A stretch of 64,000 nt of DNA, from the NCBI GenBank assembly GCA_000469685.2, contig LS997564.1:13618091-13682090 (forward strand), in the 5' to 3' direction. Of the stretch, positions 22,181-32,370 are shown piece by piece. Position 1 is the stretch's first letter, and every line of letters begins with the position of its first letter. The notes below the pieces were generated by a model. It saw nothing but the letters and a program-made list of their open reading frames with translations, was not told the origin of the DNA and made no database searches. Origin of the DNA: Haemonchus contortus (lineage: Eukaryota; Nematoda; Chromadorea; Rhabditida; Trichostrongylidae). The position numbers and the translations under genes are program-made.

Positions 22181-24678
22181 TTAGATCCTACCATTTTTTC
22201 CTTTCCGACCTCGATTACCCGGCCGTCCCGTCGGTCCTGCCACACCTTCTAGTCCTTCGCGACCCGCTTCGCCAATGGGTCCAACTTTGCCAACTTCGCC
22301 ATCAAGACCTGGTTTTCCCTGTGTTCCAGCATCGCCTTGTAAACCTTAACGAATTATTGGCGACAAATGCTGGCTACAGGAAGTTCAGGGTACTTACCTT
22401 GTAATCCTTTCCTACCAGGACCTGGTACCCAAATGAAGGCGGAGAAACCAGGTAGGCCTGGAGCACCTGTGGATCCCTTCATTCCTCAAAATTGAACTCA
22501 TTGATTAGATTTTGATCTGAGTCGAAATCCCTATTGATATTGTCGAATTGTTGAGAAATCACCTCGAAGTCCGGCATATCCTCGCGGACCTGGCGGACTA
22601 TGTCCTACGGCTTGAAGGCCTGGCTCTCCATTTTTTCCTCAAAAAGCGTTCAAATAATAGAGAGTTAGTGAGAAAATATGTTGATCGAACCAATGGGTCC
22701 TTGAGGTCCCGGTGGCCCAGGCGGCCCTGAGGGGCCTGGCGGGCCAGCGGGGCATAGCAAACATTCGTTTTCGGCGTAGTTTTCAGCATCCAATCCGTCA
22801 CTACCTGGAGGTCCATCAGGAGCATCTTCTGTAAAGCAACGATGAAGAGGAGGACTAGGCTACAGACAAGATGACTGGCTCACCTCCATCCAGACCATCT
22901 TCACCTGGCAATCCTATCGAGCCCATAGGGCACTCAGGATTCTGCACAAGTGCACACTGTTTTAGAGACCCTGATTTTCCTGAAAGAATCGTATCAAACA
23001 GCCAATCTCTCTGTACACTCCTTATGTGTATCATTTCCACAGCTCCAAATAAAGAGGATCATGAGCAGAAAAAATAAATTTGACTAAAAAGACTAGAAGA
23101 AAAGGACTTTAACTTGAGAATTTGACTAAAAAAGTCTCGAACACGGGACTGTGCTTTCCTGCTCTTTATAGCTGACAGGAGCTGCAAGTTCGTTATATCC
23201 TTTTTCTCCGTCAGGGGCCAGTCTAGTGTAAGTGAATGGTCCAAAAGGGACAAAGCCAACTCACTATCACTGTAGTAGCCTGTGTGTGATGCTTCGATCA
23301 CCTTGATTTTGGTTAACATATCACGCCAATGCTTCTTGCTGATTGCCTGACCGTAGGCTCTCGGTGAAGGTGCTGGAATTTCACAGAGAAAGTATGGGTT
23401 TCTGATATGCATTTATTTTTGCAAGCGTGTAAATGGAAAGAGCATGATCCTTACCTTCCATTCTGATAGTAACACGTCTTCCCCATCGTTTGTCAAAATA
23501 CGGTTCCTCTGGCTTTACTTTCGCAAGCACATGCCACAGCTTGTGCTTGAGAGATACTGATTGCCTCAAACGTTCCACTTTGAATTTGTGAGGGCCTTCA
23601 AAGTCGAAGATTTAAATACTGGCTATATCTCATAACTAGTGTATCATCGTATGACTGTACTTACGACATGTAGGGCAAAAACAAATATTTTTTCTAGTTT
23701 GGGTCGGAGCCTGAGTGGCGTAGGAGAGAGATGAAAAAGGATGATATTTCTGGTGTTATTCGACCATGGATTGGATTGAGCCCTTGGATTCTGCTTCCAT
23801 CCATAATTGAAGTGGTGGTTTAAGGGACATACAGAGTTACTGGCAGTGGAAAGACGATGTACAAGCCAAGGCTTTATCCTCCCAGACGATTCATGTACAA
23901 TTGAGCTGACCTCAAAAGGAGACTCAAAAGGATACTTCTACTTTGTCAACACATTTGTGCAAATCCACAAATAGACATCCAAGAACAAGCCAAAGTTTAG
24001 CTATGGCGATCGGTATATTAAGAATAGAGCGCACACTTCTCCTATGGAACGCAAGGCCATCGTGCCCCTTGGTCTTCGTGCAATCTCCATGAAAAGCTCA
24101 AATGCATACGTTTTGCTTTACGATGTATAAGTGGCTTGAAGTTGTAGACAAGTGGAATATCACGTTTATGAGCTCTCGAACTCCTTTCGAAAGCCATTAT
24201 ATCGGTCCATAATGAATCAGTTGAAGCCTGAAAAAGAGCTGGAAACCGAAGCTGAGAAATTCGCAAGATGAAGCTTAAAATTTAGTATGCCATTCAATTA
24301 TGGGGATTCATCTAGACTAGGACCGCCGGGATTATAGGAAGCGTAATCATATGCAGCAAAATTAGAACCGAGAACTCAGCCCACATGCCTGAAATACTAC
24401 CTACATTTTTAGAACCATGTTACTCTACTCAGCTGTACTGCTACGATCGGTCGGAATCGGTTTACGAGATCCATCGTTCTCTTTTTCCATTATTGAAACA
24501 GAGCAGAATATTAGCAACATATTCTTGCCTTAAATTCCTTCATATCTCTGAGAATTTCAGCTGTAAGATTGTCGAGTTCTGCCTGAAGCAGTGGAACAGC
24601 TACAACGATTGCTATCAAAGCTAAGGCACTCATTGCTAGGGCGAATATGAATAACCATTGCAGTGTTTTTATATCCAT
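22181..24678 (-). CDS. Cuticle collagen, complete
   Basis: Seven exons join in phase into 271 residues: 24678-24529, 24227-24122, 22979-22884, 22828-22691, 22637-22563, 22484-22398 and 22344-22181 (stop TAA). Residues 1-50 form the usual N-terminal hydrophobic segment (FALAMSALALIAIVVAVPLL) followed by MKEFK. An N-terminal non-helical region with DSLWTDIMAFE and SSRAHKRD leads to a short Gly-X-Y block bracketed by Cys (LKQCALVQNPECPMGSIG). After NECLLCPAG comes the main triple-helical block (GPPGPSGPPGPPGPQGPIG onward), ending in GRPGNRGRKGKNGRI. This is the layout of secreted nematode exoskeleton collagens. The ATG follows a ctttcag acceptor by one base, which suits SL trans-splicing. Intron 1 begins with GC (AAG|GCAAGA), a rare but known class. 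All exons from the third on are phase-1 symmetric. The 1.14-kb second intron contains another coding segment (23059-23595). Confidence 0.92.
23059..23595 (-). CDS. Two-exon coding segment nested in the collagen intron
   Basis: Exon 23595-23455 (acceptor TTTGAAG, donor GAAG|GTAAGG) and exon 23365-23059 (acceptor aattccag, stop TGA) join in phase. The product reads VERLRQSVSLKHKLWHVLAK, VKPEEPYFDKRWGRRVTI, then AISKKHWRDMLTKIKVIEAS, YYSDSELALSLLDHSLTLDW, LTEKKDITNLQLLSAIKSRK. It is clearly not collagen. The first exon starts in phase 1, so at least one upstream exon is missing and no start codon was found inside the intron. I do not recognise the family with confidence. The HKLWHVLAKVKP...G..VT pattern faintly recalls mitochondrial ribosomal protein mS34, a guess only. 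The tail after KAQSRVRDFF may be unspliced intron. Confidence 0.55.
23800..23900 (-). mobile_element. SINE 3' fragment, reverse
   Basis: ggctttatcctcccagacga is the inverse of the family's tcgtctgggaggataaaagc block. It lies in collagen intron 2. Confidence 0.5.
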
Positions 24679-25094
24679 ACTGAAAGGGAAGAATTAATTC
24701 ATCTTTCATCCACAGCAACATTTTGTTAAAAGCACAATCAAAGGCGGAAAGGCAGTAACTTGGTGCTGTTCGAAAATTTATAGAAAATTTGAAAAATCTA
24801 TTAAAAAACAAAATACTCAAGGAGGATGAACCATTGAGTTATAAACTTTTCGCTGCTTTAAATAGCTTGAATTCGCTACTTCACCGCATTTTTCTGGTTT
24901 GTGGCCCTGTGGGCTCAGAAGATTCAGTTTCTGAACACAAGCAAGGATCTACAGCTCAGCAAAGAAGTGCTACATAATTATGAATAAAATGTCAGATGAT
25001 ATAACTCAACAAGTGAGCTGCTCCAGCGAAGAATACAGGTGGAGGAAGAGGAGGGTTGGGGGTTGACGAAGGCAGAAGCCAGGAATACAGTGGT

Positions 25095-25390
25095 CAAGAG
25101 TTAGCTGGTGTAGTGGCAAATGCCCCCAATTTTGCTCACTATCTCATGCATGCACCGACAATCGAACTCCGGGTCGGTGCTCGTTCAGGCCAGCCCAGGC
25201 TTTCGCATTTCATTATTCAGGGTTCACGTCATTTCGGGTCGCTTTATCGGTTTGGGACTCGTCTGGGAGGATAAAAGGCTTGAACATTGAGTGGTTATTA
25301 CAAGCCATTGCAGTGCGTTGACCACATACTCATTCCAAGCGCCACTTCGATTTTGAGTGGAAGTCGAAAGCGGAGCTGATCCCAGAACTG
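25095..25390 (+). mobile_element. tRNA-derived SINE, near full length
   Basis: Head gttagctggtgtagtggc with a B-box-like cgacaatcgaactccggg, then gggactcgtctgggaggata, aaaggcttgaacattgag, ccattgcagtgcgttgacc and gccacttcgattttgagtgg, ending near gctgatccca. It lines up with the copies at 14105 and 44727 throughout. Confidence 0.75.
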
Positions 25391-26189
25391 GATTATCTGG
25401 AGGTGTCATCCTATATCCTTCTGTCCCTTTTTGAACTACAATTAAGTTTCTGTCAGTAATTGATAAAAGTTTTCTCCTGAGATCACTCAACTCAGAATTA
25501 AATGAAATTAGGAGCGAGATGAAGAAGTAATGAATTGTTTTCTTCGAGAAGAACATAAAACTAGCCTACATGACTGCTTAATCATATGAGATGGATATGA
25601 ATCTTAATTTCCTAATATAAATTGGGTTATCCTTTATGTGATCGACAACGGCGTAAGCAGATTTTATCGATGATGCATTGACGTAATTAATAGACTTATG
25701 CTTTTCACAAGAAAAACTTTCTAATAAATCTAATTGAGTTCCGCTCAAACAAAAGATTTGAACTGTTTCATCCCGGGAAACGGGTAGTTAAAGAGTGAAC
25801 GATAATGTCAAGAAAAGAACAGTTTTACAGCCCTCCAGCCTTCACAGCAATACATGTTGATAAGTGGGCAAAAAAATTCCTGGAACTTGCTGATTGATCT
25901 GCTCAAAACCTCAAAAAGTTCGAAAGGGTCTGCTATAAAGGGAATACTATCTCTGGGCCTTGACCAATCCCGTTTAAGGGATGAGCCCCCGCACTCACAA
26001 CTCACAAACAACCCAAAGAGCAAGGGATTAACTGAAGCCAGGCCGTTCAAAACAGCAGTAATTCGATGGGGACGTCGACAGCGCTCGACAGTGCTCTATT
26101 GGCGTTATAAGATTAATGAGGATAAAATTTTTGGCGTTAAGGATTGATTAACTTCCATTCGAAATCATAGTGGCGTATTAAGTGCGTAT

Positions 26190-26395
26190 GTGGCCTATCC
26201 AATGAATGTCGGTGTTGTCAGCCTATGTTCAAGTCAGTGCTTTTATCCTCCCAAACGCATGAAGTGCCAATCAACCGAACCTGAAGGAATGTTAGGCTTG
26301 GTTGGCCTAAGCGGATATCGATCCCGGATCCGAAATCGTGACCATGCGTGTGTGATAATGTGCCATTTGCCAATACCCCACCTCCGCCCTTGGTC
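26190..26395 (-). mobile_element. tRNA-derived SINE, reverse
   Basis: Read in reverse: cggaggtggggtattggcaa (A box), the B-box-like atcccggatccgaaatcgtg inverted, gccaaccaagcctaacattc, gcgtttgggaggataaaagc and cactgacttgaacataggct. The 3' end is truncated. Confidence 0.7.
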
Positions 26396-27472
26396 ACCTT
26401 TGGCCGAACACAAAACGTCATTCCGTTTCAAAACGCTCTACACTAACTTCGAGTATCTCGCTTTCTCGGGAGAAAATCTTTATCTGCATCAAAGTACCGT
26501 GATAAAGTTACAATTACGAAAGAATGAGTGCGATAGCGTTTATGAGAACTACGCCGTCATAAATTTCCAGTTCTGACACCTTCTTCGAACCTTGCTTTGT
26601 TTTCTTCCAGTTTTCTTCAGAAAGTAGTGAGCATCATGAAAAGAGCTGAGTAATCATAAAAATTACCTTTAATCATAGGTGACATATTCAGGTTCACCAA
26701 CACATCAATTATCGTTTAGTTTTTATAAGAATAGTGCGAATTAAAAGTTTTTGAAGCCACGACAGTACAGCCACAATTAGAAATGTCTGGCAGTTAAGTC
26801 ACAATCCCAAATCAACGGTATTGTCACGAGTCGTATACCAGCTCTTCAGTTATAATTTTTGTTCGATGCCTGGATCTTATCATGCTTGACAACATGCCAT
26901 GTAACAGCATAGAATGTTATTGTGTATTCGACCAGTCTTTCCTCTTTGGGCCTTTAAAAATCTGTTGGTGTCAATGCCCCCTTGACCTTCTGGAAACCTC
27001 GTTGGGTTATGGAAACAGCATTGTTAAAAACTCTCCTTTGCTTATTTAAAAAAGTAATGACCGAACTGTCTACCCATATTCGACTTATACTTCCTTGCGA
27101 ATTTGAATCCAACCACTTCGCTGCAGATACCGATTGTTGTCAAGCATCTAGCCTAGAAGCCCTTTCTAAGACAGCCGTATGTAGGCATGAGAAGTCTAGT
27201 CATATAGACTAATTGCGGATCAAATTGAGGGAGCGTAAAAAATTGGAATGTCATTTTAAAGCATTCGCTCTAATGCCTCTCAAATGCGAGGTTCATTTTG
27301 CTTGCCGACGTCTGCAAGTGAGGGCTTTTGTGAAAACTGTTCGAAGCGTATGCTAACTACATTGGTATCACAAGGTTCATTAATTAGTGTGGTACTTGAA
27401 CTCATTCACCTCTCAAGCATTTCAAAGGGTTCTTGTAATCCATTCCACGAACTCCACTATGCTTACTGGTCA

Positions 27473-27760
27473 CTATTTCACTTTTTTGGAAAATTCCTGA
27501 TCATAGTAATTAACGTAGTAAGGAGCACCAATGAAGGTAAGAGCCATGGATTCTCCAATTCCACAAGGGCGAATCTTGACGTGCATACATAGAACAGCGT
27601 CGAAACTAAACTTCTCTCCTCGAAAAAAGCTCACGTCGTTACTGTGTCTCCCTGGCCCACACAATCCACGGTCAATTGATCCGCCCAGATCTGAACCGGC
27701 AACGGCATCTAGGGACGCATTACACACTATGCATCCTCCATAGGTATGGGCAAGGTACAT
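27473..27760 (-). other. Orphan open frame with protein-like composition
   Basis: The minus strand is open through GGCIVCNASLDAVAGSD, LGGSIDRGLCGPGRHSND and GEKFSFDAVLCMHVKIRP. The composition is varied and includes several Cys, but no family, start codon or clear exon chain was found. It may be a lone exon or repeat-derived. Confidence 0.2.
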
Positions 27761-28695
27761 TACAGAAGCGGAATGATATTTCACTTGATATCGTGCCAGT
27801 GATAGTAAATGGTGTACATTGAGATGAGGAAACTAGGATAGAAGAAGTGCACAAATTGGCCCAAGGTGTTTTAAGCGTGCAATCGGTCCACCGACCCTAC
27901 CTTCTCTCGACTTCCTCTCCACGCTAGTTCCAGAACTTTTTGTCCTACCTGTTTTGGTCATCCCAGATCAGAGAGTAGGCTCCTAGCTGATTGTCTGCTT
28001 TGTGGCAGCTTTTTTTGACTGTTTTTCAGCCGAGTTCTTTTCTCGAATCTGATAAAATAAAGCTCATCTGGCATATTTATCCAAAGGAGCAACATTGTTT
28101 TCTTGATGGGTCAATGGTTTATTATTCCTGATAATAATTCTACAATAAATTGAGAATTAACTTCATTAAGGCTTTTGTTGGAATGAGAATCATATCAGAA
28201 TCAGATAAAATTTTCGCAATCATCAACCTAATAATCCAATTGAACCTTTCTCAGTTGAATGGCACGGCTATAATGAGTAACACACCTAGCCCGCCACCGA
28301 TTCAGTCAGTACCTTGCGGATGGGACTTTCCTCTGACTGCCCTTAATGCAGCCTAATTGCTTCTCCTTCTTCGTTTCCCATTTATTTTTTATTTTATCTA
28401 TTTTTTCGATTTTATCTACTTATCACTTTCTCCTTCTCAGCTTTGTCTCCAATCTTCTTCCTTTGCTTCTTCTTGAACTTTTCTGCTACCCTTAGTAGTT
28501 GAAACAGCTCGAATTTCGTGAAATTTATACTTTCATGTCATATGTTAGCCGCACTTTTGAGTGTATTGAAATGAACAGAAGTATAATAAACTAGACTATC
28601 TTCTTATGGTTCAGTAGTATTTCCCTGATCGTGTTCCCCTTGAAATAAGTAATATTATCTTGCAGACATTTGATCTGGAAAAAATTGTACTTTCA

Positions 28696-30059
28696 ATGGA
28701 TACCACCGAACTGTTCACGCTCATCTTACATACGTCTTTCGACTCAATGGGGATGCTACTCAATGCGACCCTCTTCTACCTAGTCATCTTCCGGACTCCA
28801 GTTCAGCTGAAGCTATACTCAATTCTGATCGGAAACGCTGCAGTCACAGATTTTCTAGCCTGCTTCTTTTCATTTCTCATCCAGCAGCGGTAAGAACAAC
28901 CGTACAGACTGTCTTTTCTATGTATCTTGTACTTGTCCTATGGAAATTTTTCAGAATAATCCCAATAGGAAGAAGTTTGATCTATTTCTCATATGGGCCA
29001 TGTCGTTTGATAGGCACAGAATTTTGCTATATAACGTATGTTGAAATTTGATTACAGTGAAACCGCTGAGTAGATAATGAATGATAAGAAATAGTTTGTT
29101 CTCTCCCATTATTAGTTTCGTTTTTGGAATGCGCCGCAGCACTCAACTTCCACTGAAAAAATTTGATGCGCTTCGAGTACAGTCCAACCGATGTAGGAAT
29201 CATTGCTTTTATCCTACTGTGTCTGGTACCGGTTGTGCGGCTCCGCAATAAAGGGTGGGAGGCTTGGCCGTCCTGGGCGAGTGTCAATCCGGATAGCGAT
29301 CCCCAGGCCGAACATACCGTATTTGGTAGCCTTGCCCCAGTGGCCACTACATCACCTCCGCCCGATTTCAAGGAAAGGATTTCTGAACAGGGAGAAAGAA
29401 AGTTGCGTGTCTAAGAGGATAGGGCGGCGATTCAAACATTGGTTTGAAACTGTATAGACCACATTGTGTAGGCCACACGGACACCATTGTCCGATCTTGG
29501 GCAGCAATTCGTTGGATTTTGAAGTTCTTTTTTATGCGACTATTTGCTCATTGATGTATTTCAAAGTTGTTTTTTTAGGTATTGTGCAATGATGTCGTGC
29601 CAAACTCATTCCTTGTACTCACTGCTGCTTTCGTTTTCCTTCAGACACTATGTGTTGAAAAGGCAACATCCAACCGCTCAATCGTTGAAGCTTGTTATTC
29701 TTCTGATTTCGATACCATCGATGATTCTATTTGTAAGTTTTGACAATGAAATTTCAATGACATCAAGATTCCACGGAAGGGACGGGATTCAGGTCATCGC
29801 GTGCTTTGCGAATGGGCCTGCGGCAGAACTTATTGCAATTTTGGAACAAAAATTGCCCGAATACGATGTTGTTGAAGAAACAATCTCGGGTCACGCTTCT
29901 ATTATGGAGTGGAGAACATTAACATCGATTCTACCTATAGCTACGCCAGTTATCCCTATCTTATTAGCGATATTGATGTTCAGAAGACGAATTATGGCCA
30001 TACTCTCGAAACATTCACTGTCTGAGCATACCGAGATTTTACACAAGCAACTACTCAAG
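28696..30059 (+). CDS. Srd-type seven-transmembrane chemoreceptor, 3' incomplete
   Basis: Three exons join in phase: 28696-28889, 28955-29035 and 29579-30059, giving 252 residues and ending at a phase-0 donor (AAG|GTATAA). TM1-TM2 include TPVQLKLYSILIGNAAVTDF. Then comes QRIIPIGRSLIYFSYGPCR, the loop and TM3 start characteristic of Srd within the Str superfamily. SFRHYVLKRQ follows TM3, TM4 is in LKLVILLISIPSMILFV, TM5 in TSILPIATPVIPILLAILMF, and the third intracellular loop ends HKQLLK. Family members end with about 70-80 more residues carrying TM6-TM7. No such exon was found before the next gene, so the 3' end is either far away or lost; repeat-like DNA fills 30150-31480. The start at 28696 follows a tcttgcag acceptor, compatible with trans-splicing. 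Intron 2 contains an inverted SINE. Confidence 0.8.
29195..29365 (-). mobile_element. tRNA-derived SINE in Srd intron 2, reverse
   Basis: Contains aagggtgggaggcttggccg, gtcaatccggatagcgatcc (inverted B box) and tggccactacatcacctccg (inverted A box). Its insertion accounts for part of the 543-bp intron, much longer than the 65-bp intron 1. Confidence 0.65.
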
Positions 30060-32370
30060 GTATAATTAGTTTCACCCATACATTGGCTCTGAGCTTCGGA
30101 TTTAACCACAAATCGTGCAGTTTTAAAACAAACTTAATTACCCTATTAAATATTTTGAAAGCTTTCTGTTACGAAAATTAATGCTCTCTGTCCCCTGTTT
30201 TGCTTCCCTAATTGTACAAACCAATCGAATAAGCTGATGAGAGGGATGGAAGTTTCGTCTGGCCGTGGAGGGAACTGGACCGAGGGTAAAACCTCAAAGA
30301 CACAGATCATAATAAAAGAACTCCCGAGATTTCCAACTAGGGCGAACCTTTGGTCCCTATGCATGCCATACGAGACAATGTTGGGTCTAAAAGCGACTTC
30401 GATAGTATGACTCATATAAAAGGACCCACCCAATAAGGACTCGAAGGCCTGTTCGGTAGGCGCCCATACCCAAGGACGGATGTGCTTAAACGGCGTAGTA
30501 GGGGCTGCTACATTTACCTTGAAACACATAATTTGAAAATTCAAACCACCAGTCGTTAGCTGTGGCGATTGAAAGGCCATCCCCTGCTTTTCTGGCTTAC
30601 TGTAGCCGGCTCCTTCAGTAATTTCACGTGACGGAGATCTCGTACAGATACTCCTATACTGCTTCCACCATGGTAATTCCGTTCTAAGCCTTGTTTTCTC
30701 AGCTTTTTTAGAAGCCCCATATAATGCCTAATGCCGAATTTTCTCGCTTCTTTTGCGCCCAATTCATTATTCTTTATGAACACTGCCATTTTCTATCTGA
30801 AAAGGGTACCCTAGCATCATTGTCAACTGTGCCATCAGGTCATGAGTGTGAAATCCGGACATTTGATCAAACATCACCATGTTGCTGACAAGAATTATGG
30901 TCCTACAATCCCCTTTTTACGGAGTTCTGGTTTCGATAGCATCAAACTTCAAGCCTTTCAAGTTCTGCAGAGTCCTCTATCCTCCTCGTCTACTCTAGGG
31001 CAAAATTCTTAAAAGGGCCAACCTTTTATAAACAAGGGATGGGCCTACTATGATCTGACCTGCAACTGCATCATGTGCCCCAGCCAAGTAGAACTGGAAC
31101 GGTTTCCTTTCTAGGCAATCCACGATATAGAGCCATTCAATTTTACACTTTTGAAAGACAAGTATTGATGGAATAAATGTCATTGCCCACATAAATTGGC
31201 CGCTACAAAATCGAACACAGATGAAGAAATGTAACAAAAGCACAAGCCAAGTGCGCGACCTGAATGGGCCGAGATACCATATGGGTTTTGCTGGTCAGTG
31301 AGAGAGGCTTCTTCAACATGTTCTGAGAGATAATGATTCGTTCTAGAGTCATACCATGGCACTTCCTTCAAGGAAGTTAACGCTAAACTGGATTGTAAGG
31401 ACCGGGTAGAGGTTATAGAAATTCCCCGACGATTCTCCGTGAGGCGAGTCATGTTGGACATGGTACTTTCAACAAGAAAGGCTATTTATTTTCCTTGTTT
31501 GACGCTTTCACTAGAAAAAGAGCACCGTGGAAATATAGCCATGAGCTGAAAGCACTAGATCCAAAGAATTCAACACCATACTATGTCCATGTTCAAAGAT
31601 TCACTGAGGGTCTATTTCCGTGAGACTGAAGAGTGCCGAAAAAATGGCTTCCTGACCGTTTCCTTTTCGACAGCCAGTTCTGCATGGTTTTTCTTCAGTT
31701 GTTTATTGTTTTGTTAACTCGTGATACGTTGATTTGGTATAACCGCAAAGGGTGAGGTTTACTGCAGTCGCTGCTTCCTCTTCAGGATGTCCGCTGGTGA
31801 GCAGGACGTGAGTTATGGCTTCATTCTTAGAATGGTTACTTTTGTGGGAGAGGGATCTTGAATGAACACATGAGAGACAGCAGATGAGCCTACTGAAAAC
31901 GGACTTCTCGAATATTCCACGTGTTAGGCCCCAAATTCTACGTCTCCATCTTCAAGCAGTTTCCGTTACGACGAGAACGACCTCGGTCAGAATTTGAGAA
32001 CTGATTGTGAGTTAAGAATGATCTAGAACTCGGAGGGAGCCACCTAAGCCTATGGATGATCAGAGCTGGGGTCGGGAATGCATTCATAGGTTTCTGGTTG
32101 CACTTTTCTACCTGGTTATTCTGACCCTAGGCCCATGACGAGGAGCGAAAAACGTCAAACCCTTCGAAACGACCTTTCTCACCCGTTTGTGTTTACAAAA
32201 TGCACTCTACCCCACCGATACCAAGCAGCCCACGGAGCTCACGGAAAACATATCGATCACGCGCAAGTGCAATTCATGCTATCCTGAATTCGATTGCAAA
32301 CAAACCAGCCACCCTAAGCAATTGCAATCAATAAAAGTAGCTCACATACAATATAAACAGTTATTTCCAG
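30060..32370. other. Repeat-like region between two genes
   Basis: 30318-30450 resembles repeat R (ctcccgagatttccaac, gggcgaacctttg). On the minus strand 30560-31460 contains protein-like but unlinked frames (IKNNELGAKEARKFGIRHYM, IEWLYIVDCLERKPFQFYLA) that may be transposon remnants; no terminal repeats or target duplication were found. At 32200 an ATG opens 44 codons (MHSTPPIPSSPRSSRKTYRS) that could belong to the 5' end of the next gene but could not be joined to it in phase. Confidence 0.35.

Larger units (their letters stand above)
24679..28695. other. Intergenic region with SINEs, no supported gene
   Basis: Upstream of the collagen and of the Srd receptor. Apart from the SINEs at 25095 and 26190 and one orphan frame at 27473-27760, nothing coding could be supported. 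A low-complexity T/A-rich tract lies at 28378-28440. Confidence 0.45.
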
